64,000 nucleotides of DNA from Neisseria shayeganii 871 (GTDB lineage Bacteria > Pseudomonadota > Gammaproteobacteria > Burkholderiales > Neisseriaceae): contig NZ_JH164926.1 of NCBI RefSeq assembly GCF_000226875.1, positions 1,486,592 to 1,550,591 of the forward strand. The letters run 5' to 3'. The notes under the pieces are model-generated. The model ran no database searches. It had not been told where the DNA came from and worked only from the letters and a program-made list of their open reading frames with translations. The translations under genes and the position numbers were made by a program. Below, piece by piece: positions 27,560 through 36,513 of this stretch; positions within the stretch are counted from its first letter, which is position 1; the number at the start of each line of letters is the position of its first letter.

Positions 27560-27741
27560 GAGACCTTTGCAAAACCCCATCTGCGGCGCATTTCTGCGTT
27601 GTGCGTTTATGCCCCATGGGTACTGCTCGCTCACTTGCCTATCTATATGATATGTCTGTCCCACGGGGATTCCTGGCGTTCACGTTCGCTGGCTGCTACG
27701 CCTTGAACTGCATCCACATCTGGGGGTTTTGCAAAGGTCTC
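27560..27741 (+). mobile_element. MITE copy 4 (182 bp)
   Basis: Ends as in other copies. The left flank is AGGCT; the right flank reads AG then AGGCTACCTGAAA, so it abuts a complete DUS with two extra bases. It lies between two convergent terminators. Confidence 0.8.
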
Positions 27742-27743
27742 AG

Positions 27744-27779
27744 AGGCTACCTGAAAGCCTTTCCGCTTTCAGGTAGCCT
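27744..27779. terminator. Inverted eikDUS pair after the D,D-carboxypeptidase gene
   Basis: AGGCTACCTGAAA at 27744 and TTTCAGGTAGCCT ending 27779 form a 13-bp stem with a 10-nt loop. Confidence 0.65.
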
Positions 27780-27820
27780 GCCGTACAAACTCAAAACTGC
27801 TTGGGCTGAAACAGCCCGAA

Positions 27821-29053
27821 TCAGCCTTCGCCGCCGCCGAACAAACCTTTAAACCACAGCACGATGCTGTCCCAGGCGCGGCCGAAGAAGCCGGCTTCGG
27901 GCACATCGCTGAGCGCCACCACGTCTTTCTGCGCCACCACCTGCTGGTTGGCGTCCACAAATTTGATGGTGCCCAACACCTGGCCTTTGGTAATCGGCGC
28001 CAATACGGGCTGCACGGTTTCCAACAGCGGGGTCAGGCGTTTGCCCTCGCCGTGCGGCACGGTGATGTAGGCCGCTTCGGTGAAACCCACGTTCACGGTA
28101 TTGCTGTCGCCCTTATACACTTTCACCTGCGAAATCGCCTGATCGGCATCGTACAGCTTGGGCGTGTCGAAAGACTGCAGCGCCCAGTTGAGCAGCTTGC
28201 TGCTCTCGGTGGCCCGCGCCTGCATGCTTTCCGTGCCCATCACCACCGAAATCACGCGGCGGCCGTTGCGCTTGCTGGAGGCCACCAAGTTGTAGCCCGC
28301 GCTGGCGGTATGGCCGGTTTTCATGCCGTCCACATTCGGATCGCGGTAGAGCAGCAGATTGCGGTTGGGCTGGTTGATGTTGTTGTAGCTGAACGATTGG
28401 ATGGAGTAAATCGGATAATGCTGCGGATAATCGCGGATGATGGCGGTGGAGAGCGTAATCAGGTCTTTCACCGAGGTGTAATGCTCGGGGCCGGGCAGGC
28501 CGGTGCTGTTTTCAAAACGGGTTTCCGTCATGCCCAAACGCTGCGCTTCGGCATTCATCAAACGCACGAATTCGGCTTCGCTGCCGGCCACCGCTTCGGC
28601 CAAGGTCACCGCTGCGTCGTTGCCCGATTGCACAATCAAACCTTTGAGCAAATCGTCCACCGAAGCCGGTTTTTTCGGATCAAGGAACATGCGCGAGCCT
28701 TCGGTTTTCCAGCCCTGTTCCGACACGGTAAAGCTGTCTTCCGGCTTCAAACGGCCTTCTTCCAAGGCTTTGAATACCAAATAAGCCGTCATCAGCTTGG
28801 TGAGTGAAGCGGGCTCCACCCGCTCGTTGAGGTTTTTCTGCGCCAGCACCTGGCCGCTTTGCACATCGTACACCGCATAGGCGGCCGCGGCGATTTCCGG
28901 CACTTGCGGCATGGCCGCCGCAGGGTTGGGCGCCGCCGCTGGCGTAACGGTTGCGGGTGCGGAGGCCGGAGCGGCCGCAGGCGGGTTTTGCGCTTGAACG
29001 CCGGCTGCAGCCAATAAAAAGGCAATGCTGCCGACAGCAAATATCTTCTTCAT
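27821..29053 (-). CDS. dacC: D-alanyl-D-alanine carboxypeptidase, PBP5/6 type
   Basis: A 410-residue low-molecular-weight penicillin-binding protein that trims the peptidoglycan pentapeptide. It has a signal peptide (1-22) and an Ala/Pro linker. Catalytic motifs are S83-LT-K86, S143-G-N145 and K245-TG. A C-terminal beta domain (PBP5_C, about 300-390) leads to an amphipathic tail (WDSIVLWFKGLFGGG) that should anchor it to the inner membrane. Start ATG 29053. Whether it is the dacA or dacC paralogue is not decidable here. Confidence 0.95.
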   Translation of the reverse strand: MKKIFAVGSIAFLLAAAGVQAQNPPAAAPASAPATVTPAAAPNPAAAMPQVPEIAAAAYAVYDVQSGQVLAQKNLNERVEPASLTKLMTAYLVFKALEEGRLKPEDSFTVSEQGWKTEGSRMFLDPKKPASVDDLLKGLIVQSGNDAAVTLAEAVAGSEAEFVRLMNAEAQRLGMTETRFENSTGLPGPEHYTSVKDLITLSTAIIRDYPQHYPIYSIQSFSYNNINQPNRNLLLYRDPNVDGMKTGHTASAGYNLVASSKRNGRRVISVVMGTESMQARATESSKLLNWALQSFDTPKLYDADQAISQVKVYKGDSNTVNVGFTEAAYITVPHGEGKRLTPLLETVQPVLAPITKGQVLGTIKFVDANQQVVAQKDVVALSDVPEAGFFGRAWDSIVLWFKGLFGGGEG

Positions 29054-29430
29054 ACACAACTCTCGATTGGGGAAACCGCCGGCAGCCACGCAGCGGCCGT
29101 TTCCGTGATGGTTCTTCCGTTCGGGCTACCTGAAAACAGGCGGGCCGCAAACCTTGGTGCTGATGCTCGCCGACTGCCGCATCCGGCAGGCTGTTTGCTA
29201 CGCCACAGCATCGGCAAAACGCCCGGATTATAACGGCTAACGCCCGTCTAAGCAGCCGTTTAACGTGTTTTTTCCGCCTCCGGGCCTAGCGCTCGGCCGC
29301 CGTACGCCCGCCGCGACCCGCACGCCATTGCCGCCAAGCTGCCGGCCGGCGCTTTTCAGGTAGCCTGCCCCTTGCCAGCCCGGCCGCTAAGCGTTATCTT
29401 GCCCGCTTTGTTCCCACACCACACGCCGTC
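29054..29430. other. Divergent intergenic region, dacC-like / ilvA
   Basis: 377 nt between divergent genes, holding two DUS copies (29124 and 29355). No hairpin leader or attenuator peptide for ilvA was recognised, and no clear sigma-70 promoter. Confidence 0.4.
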
Positions 29431-30975
29431 ATGAAGTACGCCTATACCGACTACCTCACCCGCATCCTCACCGCCTCTGTTTACGATGTGGCGCACGAAA
29501 CCCCGCTCGACCCCGCCCGCAACCTCTCTGCCCGTTTGAACAACCAGATTTTCCTCAAGCGCGAAGACCTGCAGCCGGTGTTTTCCTTCAAAATCCGCGG
29601 CGCCTACAACAAAATGGCCAAGCTGCCGCCCGATGCATTGGCCAAAGGCGTGATCACCGCCAGTGCCGGCAACCATGCCCAAGGCGTGGCCCTATCAGCG
29701 CAACAGCTCGGCTGCCAAGCCACCATCGTGATGCCGGAAACCACTCCGCAGATCAAAGTGGATGCCGTACGGGCGCGCGGCGGCAAAGTGGTGCTCAAAG
29801 GCACGTCTTATAACGATGCCTACGACCACGCCGTCGAACTCACCGCCGCCAGCGGCCTCACCTACATTCCGCCTTTCGACGACCCCGATGTGATCGCCGG
29901 CCAAGGCACCATCGGCCTCGAAATCATCCGCCAACACCCCAAACCGATTGATGCCGTGTTCGTACCCATCGGCGGCGGCGGCCTGGCCGCCGGCGTGGCC
30001 GTGTTCATCAAACAGGTGCGGCCGGAAATCAAGGTCATCGGCGTGCAAACCGACGATTCCTGCGCCATGAAAACCTCGGTCGATGTCGGCCGGCGGGTCG
30101 AACTCAAAGACGTGGGCCTGTTTGCCGACGGCACCGCGGTCAAATTGGTGGGCGAAGAAACCTTCCGCCTGTGCCGCGACCTGCTCGACGACATCATCAC
30201 GGTGGACACCGACGCCGTTTGCGGCGCACTGAAAGACATTTTCGACGACACCCGCAGCATCTGCGAGCCTTCCGGCGCCCTTGCCCTGGCCGGCCTGAAA
30301 GCCTACATCGCCCGCGAAGGCGCCGAAGGGCAAACGCTGGTGGCGATTGCCAGCGGCGCCAATATGAACTTCCACCGCCTGCGCCACGTGTCCGAGCGCA
30401 GCGAGCTGGGCGAAGGCAACGAAGGCATTTTTGCGGTCAGCATTCCCGAGCGCCCCGGCAGCTTCCTAAAATTTATCAATATCTTGGGCAACCGCAACAT
30501 CACCGAATTCAACTACCGCTACGGCGATGAGCGCACCGCGCATATTTTTGTCGGCATCCAGAGCGCCGGGGCCCAAGACTTGGCCAACATCAGCGCCGAA
30601 TTGAGCGCCGCCGGCCTCGAGAATACCGACCTCACCCACGACGAAATGGCCAAAATCCACATCCGCTACATGGTGGGCGGCCGCACCGACAAAGTGGCGC
30701 ACGAACGCCTGGTGAGCTTCGAATTCCCCGAACGCCCCGGCGCACTGGCCCGCTTCCTCGGCCAGATGCAGACCGACTGGAACATCACCCTGTTCCACTA
30801 CCGCAACCACGGCGCCGACTACGGCCGCGTCTTGGTGGGCATCGACGTGCCGCCCAAAGACGATGCCGCCTTCTCCGCCTTTTTGGAAGAGCTGGGCTAC
30901 GCCTACGCCGAACAAACCGACAACGCCGCCTACCGGCTGTTTTTGGGCAAACAAACCGCCGCCGGCATTCGTTAG
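29431..30975 (+). CDS. ilvA: IlvA, biosynthetic threonine ammonia-lyase
   Basis: A 514-residue PLP enzyme making 2-oxobutanoate for isoleucine synthesis. The Schiff-base Lys54 is in FSFKIRGAYN, and the PLP phosphate loop is VPIGGGGLAAG. Two C-terminal ACT-like regulatory domains (about 330-420 and 425-510, each starting VSIPERPGSF or VSFEFPERPGAL) mark the long, isoleucine-inhibited form. It starts at ATG 29431. A small membrane protein follows after 18 nt. Confidence 0.97.
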   Translation: MKYAYTDYLTRILTASVYDVAHETPLDPARNLSARLNNQIFLKREDLQPVFSFKIRGAYNKMAKLPPDALAKGVITASAGNHAQGVALSAQQLGCQATIVMPETTPQIKVDAVRARGGKVVLKGTSYNDAYDHAVELTAASGLTYIPPFDDPDVIAGQGTIGLEIIRQHPKPIDAVFVPIGGGGLAAGVAVFIKQVRPEIKVIGVQTDDSCAMKTSVDVGRRVELKDVGLFADGTAVKLVGEETFRLCRDLLDDIITVDTDAVCGALKDIFDDTRSICEPSGALALAGLKAYIAREGAEGQTLVAIASGANMNFHRLRHVSERSELGEGNEGIFAVSIPERPGSFLKFINILGNRNITEFNYRYGDERTAHIFVGIQSAGAQDLANISAELSAAGLENTDLTHDEMAKIHIRYMVGGRTDKVAHERLVSFEFPERPGALARFLGQMQTDWNITLFHYRNHGADYGRVLVGIDVPPKDDAAFSAFLEELGYAYAEQTDNAAYRLFLGKQTAAGIR

Positions 30976-30993
30976 GAAAGCAAGGGAAGACGT

Positions 30994-31395
30994 ATGCAGC
31001 AAGCCTATACCCGCCTCCGCCGTTTTTCCGCCCGAACACTGGGCCTGATGTTTGCCGGCCAAACCGCCGCTTTTTGGCTCAGCCCCTACTTCGGGCTGCT
31101 CAAAAGCCTGCTGGCTGCAGGCTGGGTGATACTGCCTCTGTTGCCCGCCCTGCCTTTTCTGTTTGCCGGCAACCCCTTGCGCACCCTCGGCGCCTGCACA
31201 GCCTACCTGCCGCTGCTGGTTTTCTGCTACTACGCCGAGTTTCTCGCGCCCGTAGCAGCCGGCAACGGCGCCCCCATGGCCTATGTGGCGGCGTTTCTCT
31301 ACGGCGTGCCGCTCATCTTGCTGGCGCTGTGGCTGTCGCCCTATGTGTTCCGATGCTTCGGCATCACCGCGGTAAACGACAAAACGGCGGAATAA
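30994..31395 (+). CDS. DUF2069-like integral membrane protein
   Basis: 133 residues with four likely membrane helices (about 18-30, 37-57, 63-86 and 93-115). The segment LLPALPFLFAG...TAYLPLLVFCYYAEFL resembles DUF2069 proteins; the match is by eye. It starts 18 nt after ilvA, so it is probably in the same transcript. Function unknown. Confidence 0.7.
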   Translation: MQQAYTRLRRFSARTLGLMFAGQTAAFWLSPYFGLLKSLLAAGWVILPLLPALPFLFAGNPLRTLGACTAYLPLLVFCYYAEFLAPVAAGNGAPMAYVAAFLYGVPLILLALWLSPYVFRCFGITAVNDKTAE

Positions 31396-31412
31396 GCCCA
31401 ATACCATAGGCT

Positions 31413-31554
31413 GAGACCTTTGCAAAACCCCCAGATGTGGATGCAGTTCAAGGCGTAGCAGCGCAGCGAGCGCAGACATATCACACGATAGGCAAGCGAG
31501 CGAGCAGCGCACAACGCAGAAATGCGCCGCAGATGGGGGTTTTGCAAGGGTCTC
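31413..31554 (-). mobile_element. MITE copy 5 (142 bp), reverse orientation
   Basis: Inverted ends present; an internal block is deleted relative to the 183-bp form. AGGCT flanks it on both sides (31408-31412 and 31555-31559). The right flank is the first five bases of a complete DUS (AGGCTACCTGAAA). Confidence 0.85.
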
Positions 31555-31594
31555 AGGCTACCTGAAAGCCTGCCTACACCTTTTCAGGTAGCCT
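31555..31594. terminator. Inverted eikDUS pair
   Basis: AGGCTACCTGAAA at 31555 and TTTCAGGTAGCCT ending 31594, between the membrane gene and the amidase gene. Confidence 0.55.
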
Positions 31595-31624
31595 CCCATT
31601 CTCCCAACCCACGGAAAGATTCGC

Positions 31625-32431
31625 ATGCACACCCTCCGCGCCGCCACCGTCCAACTGGTTTCCCACACCGATCCCGCCGTCAACCGCGAAAGCGTCAAAC
31701 GCCTGGTAGCCGAAGCCGCCGCAGCCGGCGCCGACTGGGTGCTGCTGCCGGAATACTGGCCGATTATGGGACAGCGCGACACCGACAAACTGGCCTTGGC
31801 CGAACCGTTCGGCAACGGCCCGCTGCAAGAGATGATGGCCGCCTTGGCCGCCGAACACGGCATTGTGCTGTTCGGCGGCAGCATTCCGCTGGCCGGCGCC
31901 ACGCCCGACAAAATCCTCAACAGCCTGCTGGTTTACGGCCGCGACGGCCGCTGCCTGAGCCGCTACGACAAAACCCATCTGTTCGGCTTCACCGGCTTGG
32001 GCGAAAGCTACCGCGAAGCCGACACCATCGAAGCCGGCAACCGCATTCCGCCCGCCGGCGAAGCCGACGGCTGGCGTTACGCCCAAGGCATCTGCTACGA
32101 CCTGCGTTTCCCCGAATTTTTCCGCGCCCAACAGCCGTTTGACGTACTGTTGCTGCCCGCCGCTTTCACCTACACCACCGGGCTGGCGCATTGGCAGATG
32201 TTGCTGCAGGCGCGGGCGGTGGAAAACCAATGCTACGTGATTGCATCCGGCCAAGGCGGCACCCATGCCAACGGCCGCCGCACTTTCGGCCACAGCATGA
32301 TCATCGACCCCTGGGGCGAGATCTTGGCCTGCCTGCCGGAAGGCGAAGGCGTGGTAACGGCCGAACTCAAACCGGAACGCCTACGCACCGTGCGCAGCAA
32401 ACTGCCTGCCCTGCAACACCGCCTGTTCTGA
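31625..32431 (+). CDS. Carbon-nitrogen hydrolase, Nit1-like
   Basis: A 268-residue nitrilase-superfamily amidase with the Glu-Lys-Cys triad: Glu43 (LLPEYW), Lys116 (YDKTHLF) and Cys157 (GICYDLRFPEF). The closest family is Nit1/deaminated-glutathione amidase, a metabolite-repair enzyme, judged by THLFGF and ARAVENQCYV. Cytosolic. It stands alone after an inverted DUS pair. Confidence 0.88.
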   Translation: MHTLRAATVQLVSHTDPAVNRESVKRLVAEAAAAGADWVLLPEYWPIMGQRDTDKLALAEPFGNGPLQEMMAALAAEHGIVLFGGSIPLAGATPDKILNSLLVYGRDGRCLSRYDKTHLFGFTGLGESYREADTIEAGNRIPPAGEADGWRYAQGICYDLRFPEFFRAQQPFDVLLLPAAFTYTTGLAHWQMLLQARAVENQCYVIASGQGGTHANGRRTFGHSMIIDPWGEILACLPEGEGVVTAELKPERLRTVRSKLPALQHRLF

Positions 32432-32584
32432 CCCCGCCTCCCGGCGGAGTATCAAATCAACCATGCTGCGGCCAAATCTTGCTGCAACATGGTTTTTATG
32501 CGGAATTCTTCAGCTTAAATCTGTCTAACACCACACACAGAACGCTTCATCCTGCCCGTACAGACGCGGCTTCAAACGGCAGCG

Positions 32585-34045
32585 TCAGCTGGAGCAGCTG
32601 ATGCAGATGTCGGCCGCCCAGTCGGGCGGGGTGTCGGCCAGGTCGGCATATTCGGCACGTTCGGTGAACGGATCTTGCCAGCAGGCCTGTAGGCGGCGGA
32701 CGCCGTCGAAATCGCCGTGGTCGCGGGCTTGGGCGATGGCCTGTTCGAGCAGGTAGTTGCGCGGGACATAGAGCGGGTTGACCGCGTCCATCTGCCGTTT
32801 GCGCTCCGCCGGGGGCAGGTTTTCCTGGCGCAGGCGGCGTTTGTAGCGGCCGCTCCAGTGGATGAGGCGCTCGGCGTGGGGAAACAGGCGCAACAGGCTG
32901 TCGGGCAGCGGGGCCTGGTGTTCGGTGGGCATTTCGGCTAAGCGGCGGAAAAACAGGGTGTAGTCGGCTTCGGCCTGTTGCAGCACGTCGAGCAGGTCGT
33001 GGACGAGTTCGGCGTCGTCGGGCTGGCTGTGGCTGAGGCCGAGTTTCTGCCGCATGGCGTTCAGGTAGCCGGTTTGGTAGTGGCCGACAAAGCTTTCGAT
33101 GACGGCGATGAGTTCTGCTTCGGCGGCCAGCGGCAGGAAGGCGGAGCCGAGTTTGAGCAGGTTCCATTGTGCCACATAGGGCTGTTCTTTGTAAGCGTAG
33201 CGGCCGCCGGCGTCGGAATGGTTGCAGACGTGGTGGCGGTTGAAGCCGTCGAGAAAGCCGTAGGGGCCGTAGTCGATGGTGAGGCCGAGCAGCGACATAT
33301 TGTCGGTATTCATCACGCCGTGGCAGAAGCCGACGGCCTGCCATTGGGCGATCAGGGCGGCGGTGCGGCGGGTAACGGCCTCAAACAGGGCAAGGTGGGG
33401 GTTTTCGGCTGCGCGGCATTCGGGGTAGTGTTCAGCGATCAGGTAGTCGGCCAGCGGGGCGAGGTGCTGGTGTTGGCGGCGGTGGTAAAAATATTCGAAG
33501 TGGCCGAAACGCAGAAAACTGGGCGCGGCGCGGGTGAGTACGGCGGCGGTTTCGGGTTGTTCGCGGTAAACGGGGTCGGGCGAGACGGTAATGGCCAACG
33601 CGCGGGTGGTGGGGATGCCGAGCGCGTGCATGGCTTCGGAGGCAAGGTATTCGCGGATGGTGGAGCGCAATACGGCGCGGCCGTCGGCGAAGCGGGAAAA
33701 CGGGGTTTTGCCGCTGCCTTTGAGCTGAATTTCCCAGCGGCTGCCGTCGGGGGCGACCAGGTCGCCCAGCAGCATGGCGCGGCCGTCGCCCAGTTGCGGC
33801 ACATACACACCGAATTGGTGGCCGCTGTAAACGGTGGCGGTGGGGGCGGGGTCGTAGTGGGCGGCGCTGCCGCTCAGTTGTGCCACGGTGTCGGCTTGGA
33901 CGAACACGGAGTCGGGGATGCCGAGTTCGGCGGCGAGCTCCGAACTGAAAACCGGTAGCTCGGGGCGGCTCAACGCTTCGGGGCGGACGGTTTCGCAGAG
34001 GAAACCGAGGCGTTGCAGGCGGGGCAGGTGCAAGGCGAGGGACAT
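32585..34045 (-). CDS. selO: SelO/YdiU protein adenylyltransferase
   Basis: A 486-residue pseudokinase-fold enzyme that transfers AMP to protein Ser/Thr/Tyr and is linked to redox stress. Typical segments are YSGHQFGVYVPQLGDGRAMLLGD, QLKGSGKTPFSRFADGRAVLRSTIREYL, HGVMNTDNMSLLGLTIDYGPYGFLD and NPLYVPRNYL. It ends with CISCSS, the Cys-containing tail matching the CxxU site of animal SelO. Length is normal. It is read on the minus strand with a DUS pair upstream. Confidence 0.95.
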   Translation of the reverse strand: MSLALHLPRLQRLGFLCETVRPEALSRPELPVFSSELAAELGIPDSVFVQADTVAQLSGSAAHYDPAPTATVYSGHQFGVYVPQLGDGRAMLLGDLVAPDGSRWEIQLKGSGKTPFSRFADGRAVLRSTIREYLASEAMHALGIPTTRALAITVSPDPVYREQPETAAVLTRAAPSFLRFGHFEYFYHRRQHQHLAPLADYLIAEHYPECRAAENPHLALFEAVTRRTAALIAQWQAVGFCHGVMNTDNMSLLGLTIDYGPYGFLDGFNRHHVCNHSDAGGRYAYKEQPYVAQWNLLKLGSAFLPLAAEAELIAVIESFVGHYQTGYLNAMRQKLGLSHSQPDDAELVHDLLDVLQQAEADYTLFFRRLAEMPTEHQAPLPDSLLRLFPHAERLIHWSGRYKRRLRQENLPPAERKRQMDAVNPLYVPRNYLLEQAIAQARDHGDFDGVRRLQACWQDPFTERAEYADLADTPPDWAADICISCSS

Positions 34046-34083
34046 GGTGTGTGCGGTGTTTATGAATATGGATGGGAAAAAGC

Positions 34084-34112
34084 TTTCAGGTAGCCTTTCA
34101 GGCTACCTGAAA
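34084..34112. terminator. Inverted eikDUS pair before selO
   Basis: TTTCAGGTAGCC and GGCTACCTGAAA separated by 5 nt and followed by an A/T run. It lies 16 nt downstream of the ykvA-like stop and so probably ends that transcript. Confidence 0.6.
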
Positions 34113-34127
34113 AAAGCAGAAAATGGT

Positions 34128-34511
34128 TTATGAATTATTGTCGATGAGTTTTTGGGCGGCGATTTTGGCGCGGTTTTTGAGGTCTTCGGTGAGGTATTGT
34201 TTCATTTGGGCATAAACTAGGGCGATAACGGCCAAATCGTCGCTGAAACCCAAGGGGCCGAGCAGGTCGGGAATGCTGTCGATGGGGCTGAGGAAATACA
34301 CCAGTGCGCCCACAATAATCAGCTTGGCGCGTTTGGGGGTATGCGGCGATTGAAACAGAAAATAAAGCGCATACAGCTGCTGTACGGCGGGGCGGCCGAG
34401 GCGCAGGGAGAAGCGTTTCAGTTTGCGCAAAAAGCTACCTTCGTCGAGACGGCGCCGGCGGAATTCGGGAATGAACGATTCGGGACGGCGGGGTTCGCGG
34501 GTGTTCGGCAT
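34128..34511 (-). CDS. YkvA-family (DUF1232) membrane protein
   Basis: 127 residues with the DUF1232 signature YFLSPIDSIPDLLGPLGFSDDLAVIA at about 72-97, flanked by one or two hydrophobic helices. The N-terminal 30 residues are strongly basic (RRPESFIPEFRRRRLDEG). Function unknown. Confidence 0.85.
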   Translation of the reverse strand: MPNTREPRRPESFIPEFRRRRLDEGSFLRKLKRFSLRLGRPAVQQLYALYFLFQSPHTPKRAKLIIVGALVYFLSPIDSIPDLLGPLGFSDDLAVIALVYAQMKQYLTEDLKNRAKIAAQKLIDNNS

Positions 34512-34577
34512 GGCTGGTCCTTTTGAGTGTTTGAGTGTGTGAAAACTGGCACTTACATGGGTGCCGTGCGCAGGGTT

Positions 34578-35063
34578 TCAAGTTTCGCCTTGCCCGGGCG
34601 GCAGCATTTGCGGCGTGACGGCGGCCTTCAGTTTGGCCTGCGGACGGCATTCGGCGTCGAAATGCAGCTCAAACCACCAAATGCCGGATTTTTTTACCGA
34701 CCAATATGGCTCCTCAGTCCAGCGGCGGTTGAGCAGATAGGCGCACAATTGGCCGATCCACGGCTGGTGGCCCACCCAGACGATGCAGTCCCGGCTGCGG
34801 CAGCTGTGCAGCAGGGCGGGCAGTTTTTCCACCGCATTGACGGGATTGAGCGCGGGCACGATGCGGTAAGGCAGGCCGAGGGCGGCGGCGGTTTCCTGGC
34901 TGCGCAGGGCTTCTGAAGCCCACACTTCGGCGTGTTCGGGCAGGTAGCCGCGCAGCCAGCGGGCGGCGGCTTGGGCTTGGGCGTGCCCTTTTTCGGTGAG
35001 GCGGCGTTGCAGGTCGTCGTGGCCTTCTTCGGCTTCGGCGTGCCGCCAGAGAATCAGATTCAT
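34578..35063 (-). CDS. sixA: SixA, phosphohistidine phosphatase
   Basis: A 161-residue histidine-phosphatase family protein. The RHAE motif at 7-10 carries the catalytic His8, with a second His in VWVGHQPWIG. In E. coli SixA dephosphorylates phosphocarrier proteins. Start ATG 35063 with AAGGAAAAA nearby. It is divergent from ubiC with a 70-nt gap. Confidence 0.88.
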   Translation of the reverse strand: MNLILWRHAEAEEGHDDLQRRLTEKGHAQAQAAARWLRGYLPEHAEVWASEALRSQETAAALGLPYRIVPALNPVNAVEKLPALLHSCRSRDCIVWVGHQPWIGQLCAYLLNRRWTEEPYWSVKKSGIWWFELHFDAECRPQAKLKAAVTPQMLPPGQGET

Positions 35064-35133
35064 GCGTTTTTCCTTTCGGTGTACAATGCCGCCCATCTTA
35101 GCGTTTTTGCCCCACAGGGGCTACCTGAAACCG

Positions 35134-35649
35134 ATGAAGCATCCTTCCGCTGCCCGCCCGCCGCTCGACTGGCGGCCGCAATTTTCCGACGTGGCGCCCG
35201 CCTTGGCCGAGTTGATGCGCCAACAGTCGCTTACCGCCGCTCTGATGGCCACCGGAGCGGCGTTTGCCGTGCAGGTGCGCCATCAGGGGAAAGCGCGGGA
35301 TTTGTGGGCGGACGAATGCCTGCCGGCCGAAGCGGCGGCGTTTTATGCCCGCGAAGTACACCTGCTGCTGGACGGCGAGCCGGTGGTGTGGGCGCGCAGC
35401 GTGTGTGCCGACGATGCGGCGGGCTGGAAGCAGGTGCTCGATTGCGGCACCCAGCCTTTGGGTGCGCAGCTGTTCGGCGGCGGCATCCGCGCTTCGCGCA
35501 GCCCGTTTGCCTTTGCCCGCGTTCCTGCGGGCTGGCTGGGTGCGGCGGACGGCAGCGTGTGGGCGCGCCGTTCGCTGTTTGCCGCCGGCGGCGAGGTGTT
35601 GGGTTTGACCGAATGCTTTTTGCCCGCCCTGCAAGGTTTTTTTAGGTAG
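35134..35649 (+). CDS. ubiC: UbiC, chorismate pyruvate-lyase
   Basis: A 171-residue enzyme releasing 4-hydroxybenzoate from chorismate, the first step of ubiquinone synthesis. Family segments are REVHLLLDGEPVVWARSVC, LDCGTQPLGAQLF and the ending LGLTECFLPAL. The start at ATG 35134 follows a DUS by 4 nt. ubiA, which prenylates the product, lies about 0.9 kb downstream on the same strand, with two small membrane genes between. Confidence 0.9.
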   Translation: MKHPSAARPPLDWRPQFSDVAPALAELMRQQSLTAALMATGAAFAVQVRHQGKARDLWADECLPAEAAAFYAREVHLLLDGEPVVWARSVCADDAAGWKQVLDCGTQPLGAQLFGGGIRASRSPFAFARVPAGWLGAADGSVWARRSLFAAGGEVLGLTECFLPALQGFFR

Positions 35650-35656
35650 CCTGAAG

Positions 35657-36061
35657 ATGGCGCGGCGGCCGAAGCCTGGGGTGCCGTACCGGCGGCGCGG
35701 CTCTGTGACGGCGGTGTTGGGGCTGGTGCTGTATACCGGCATTTTGGCCGCGCTGGTGTTTACTGGCCGCCTGCCGCCGTTACCGGCCCTGTCTTATCTG
35801 CCGGCCGCCGCTTTGCTGTTTGCGGTCTATGCTTACGACAAAGCCGCGGCGGTGCGCGGTTTCAGACGGGTGCCGGAGCGGCTGTTGCACGGTTTGGCCT
35901 TGGCCAACGGCTGGCCGGGCGCTTGGCTGGCACAGGCTTTTTTGCGCCACAAAACCCGCAAGTCCGGTTTTTTGCGGGTGTTTTGGCTGACGGTGTGTTT
36001 GGAATGTGGCGGCCGTGATCGGCTGGGCGCTGTGGCTATCTGGATGAAGCAGGCTACCTGA
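35657..36061 (+). CDS. DUF1294 membrane protein with 3' frameshift
   Basis: A 134-residue frame with the DUF1294 core YAYDKAAAVRG..RVPERLLHGLALANGWPGAWLAQAFLRHKTRKSGFLRVFWLTV. Up to TVCL (about residue 116) it fits the family. After that the frame reads ECGGRDRL. Removing one G at 36001-36002 would give NVAAVIGWALWLSG and a stop at 36045-36047, a proper last membrane helix. So there is a 1-nt insertion, real or a sequencing error. As written, the frame ends in a DUS-encoded QAT-stop. Confidence 0.75.
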   Translation: MARRPKPGVPYRRRGSVTAVLGLVLYTGILAALVFTGRLPPLPALSYLPAAALLFAVYAYDKAAAVRGFRRVPERLLHGLALANGWPGAWLAQAFLRHKTRKSGFLRVFWLTVCLECGGRDRLGAVAIWMKQAT

Positions 36062-36068
36062 AAGTCAG

Positions 36069-36163
36069 GTAGGCCGGATTCTTAATCCGACACATGGATA
36101 ATGCGCTTAGGAAAAATCTTTCAGGTAGCCGTAAGCTTGATCGGATACAAGTATCCGACCTAC
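36069..36163. repeat. REPIN-like inverted REP doublet containing a DUS
   Basis: GTAGGCCGGATTC...AATCCGAC (36069-36091) faces TCGGATACAAGTATCCGA with CTAC (36141-36163). Both have the GTAG head pointing outward and an inner palindrome. A DUS (about 36119-36130) sits between them. Confidence 0.65.
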
Positions 36164-36211
36164 GTTTGACTTTTCCCTTGGATTAAACCGATTGAAGCAG
36201 GAAGCGAAGCG

Positions 36212-36496
36212 ATGAATGCTCCTTACCAACCTCCTTTGCCGCCGGCGGATGACAAGGCTGTGGCACCGGTGATGACGGTGGGCGACTGGCTGCTGACGCT
36301 GGTGTTGTTGTCCGTGCCGCTGTTGAATGTGGTACTGCTGTTGGTGTGGGCATTTGACGGGCGCACACATCCGAACAAAGCCAATTTCTGTAAAGCCTAT
36401 CTGATTGTGATGGTGGCGGTAACGCTGCTGGCCGTGTTGCTGCTGCTGGGCTTCGGCTTCTTAATAGAAGCCAGCGGCTACGGGCGCGCGGTTTGA
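36212..36496 (+). CDS. Small two-helix membrane protein
   Basis: 94 residues: a Pro-rich soluble N-terminus (PYQPPLPPADD), then two membrane helices (about 25-48 and 62-86) around a GRTHPNKANFCKAYL loop. Its TGA stop is 17 nt before the ubiA start and upstream of the ubiA ribosome site. Function unknown. Confidence 0.7.
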   Translation: MNAPYQPPLPPADDKAVAPVMTVGDWLLTLVLLSVPLLNVVLLLVWAFDGRTHPNKANFCKAYLIVMVAVTLLAVLLLLGFGFLIEASGYGRAV

Positions 36497-36513
36497 ACGG
36501 AGGAAGCGCCGCC

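Noticed and set aside
32585..34045. Selenocysteine in SelO
   Set aside because: The C-terminal motif is CISCSS with Cys codons and a normal stop; no in-frame TGA or SECIS-like need.
34996..35133. Upstream extension of ubiC
   Set aside because: It overlaps sixA and lacks family support; ATG 35134 gives the normal length.
36493..36513. TTG start for ubiA
   Set aside because: The GGAGGA site lies after it and 9 nt before ATG 36514.
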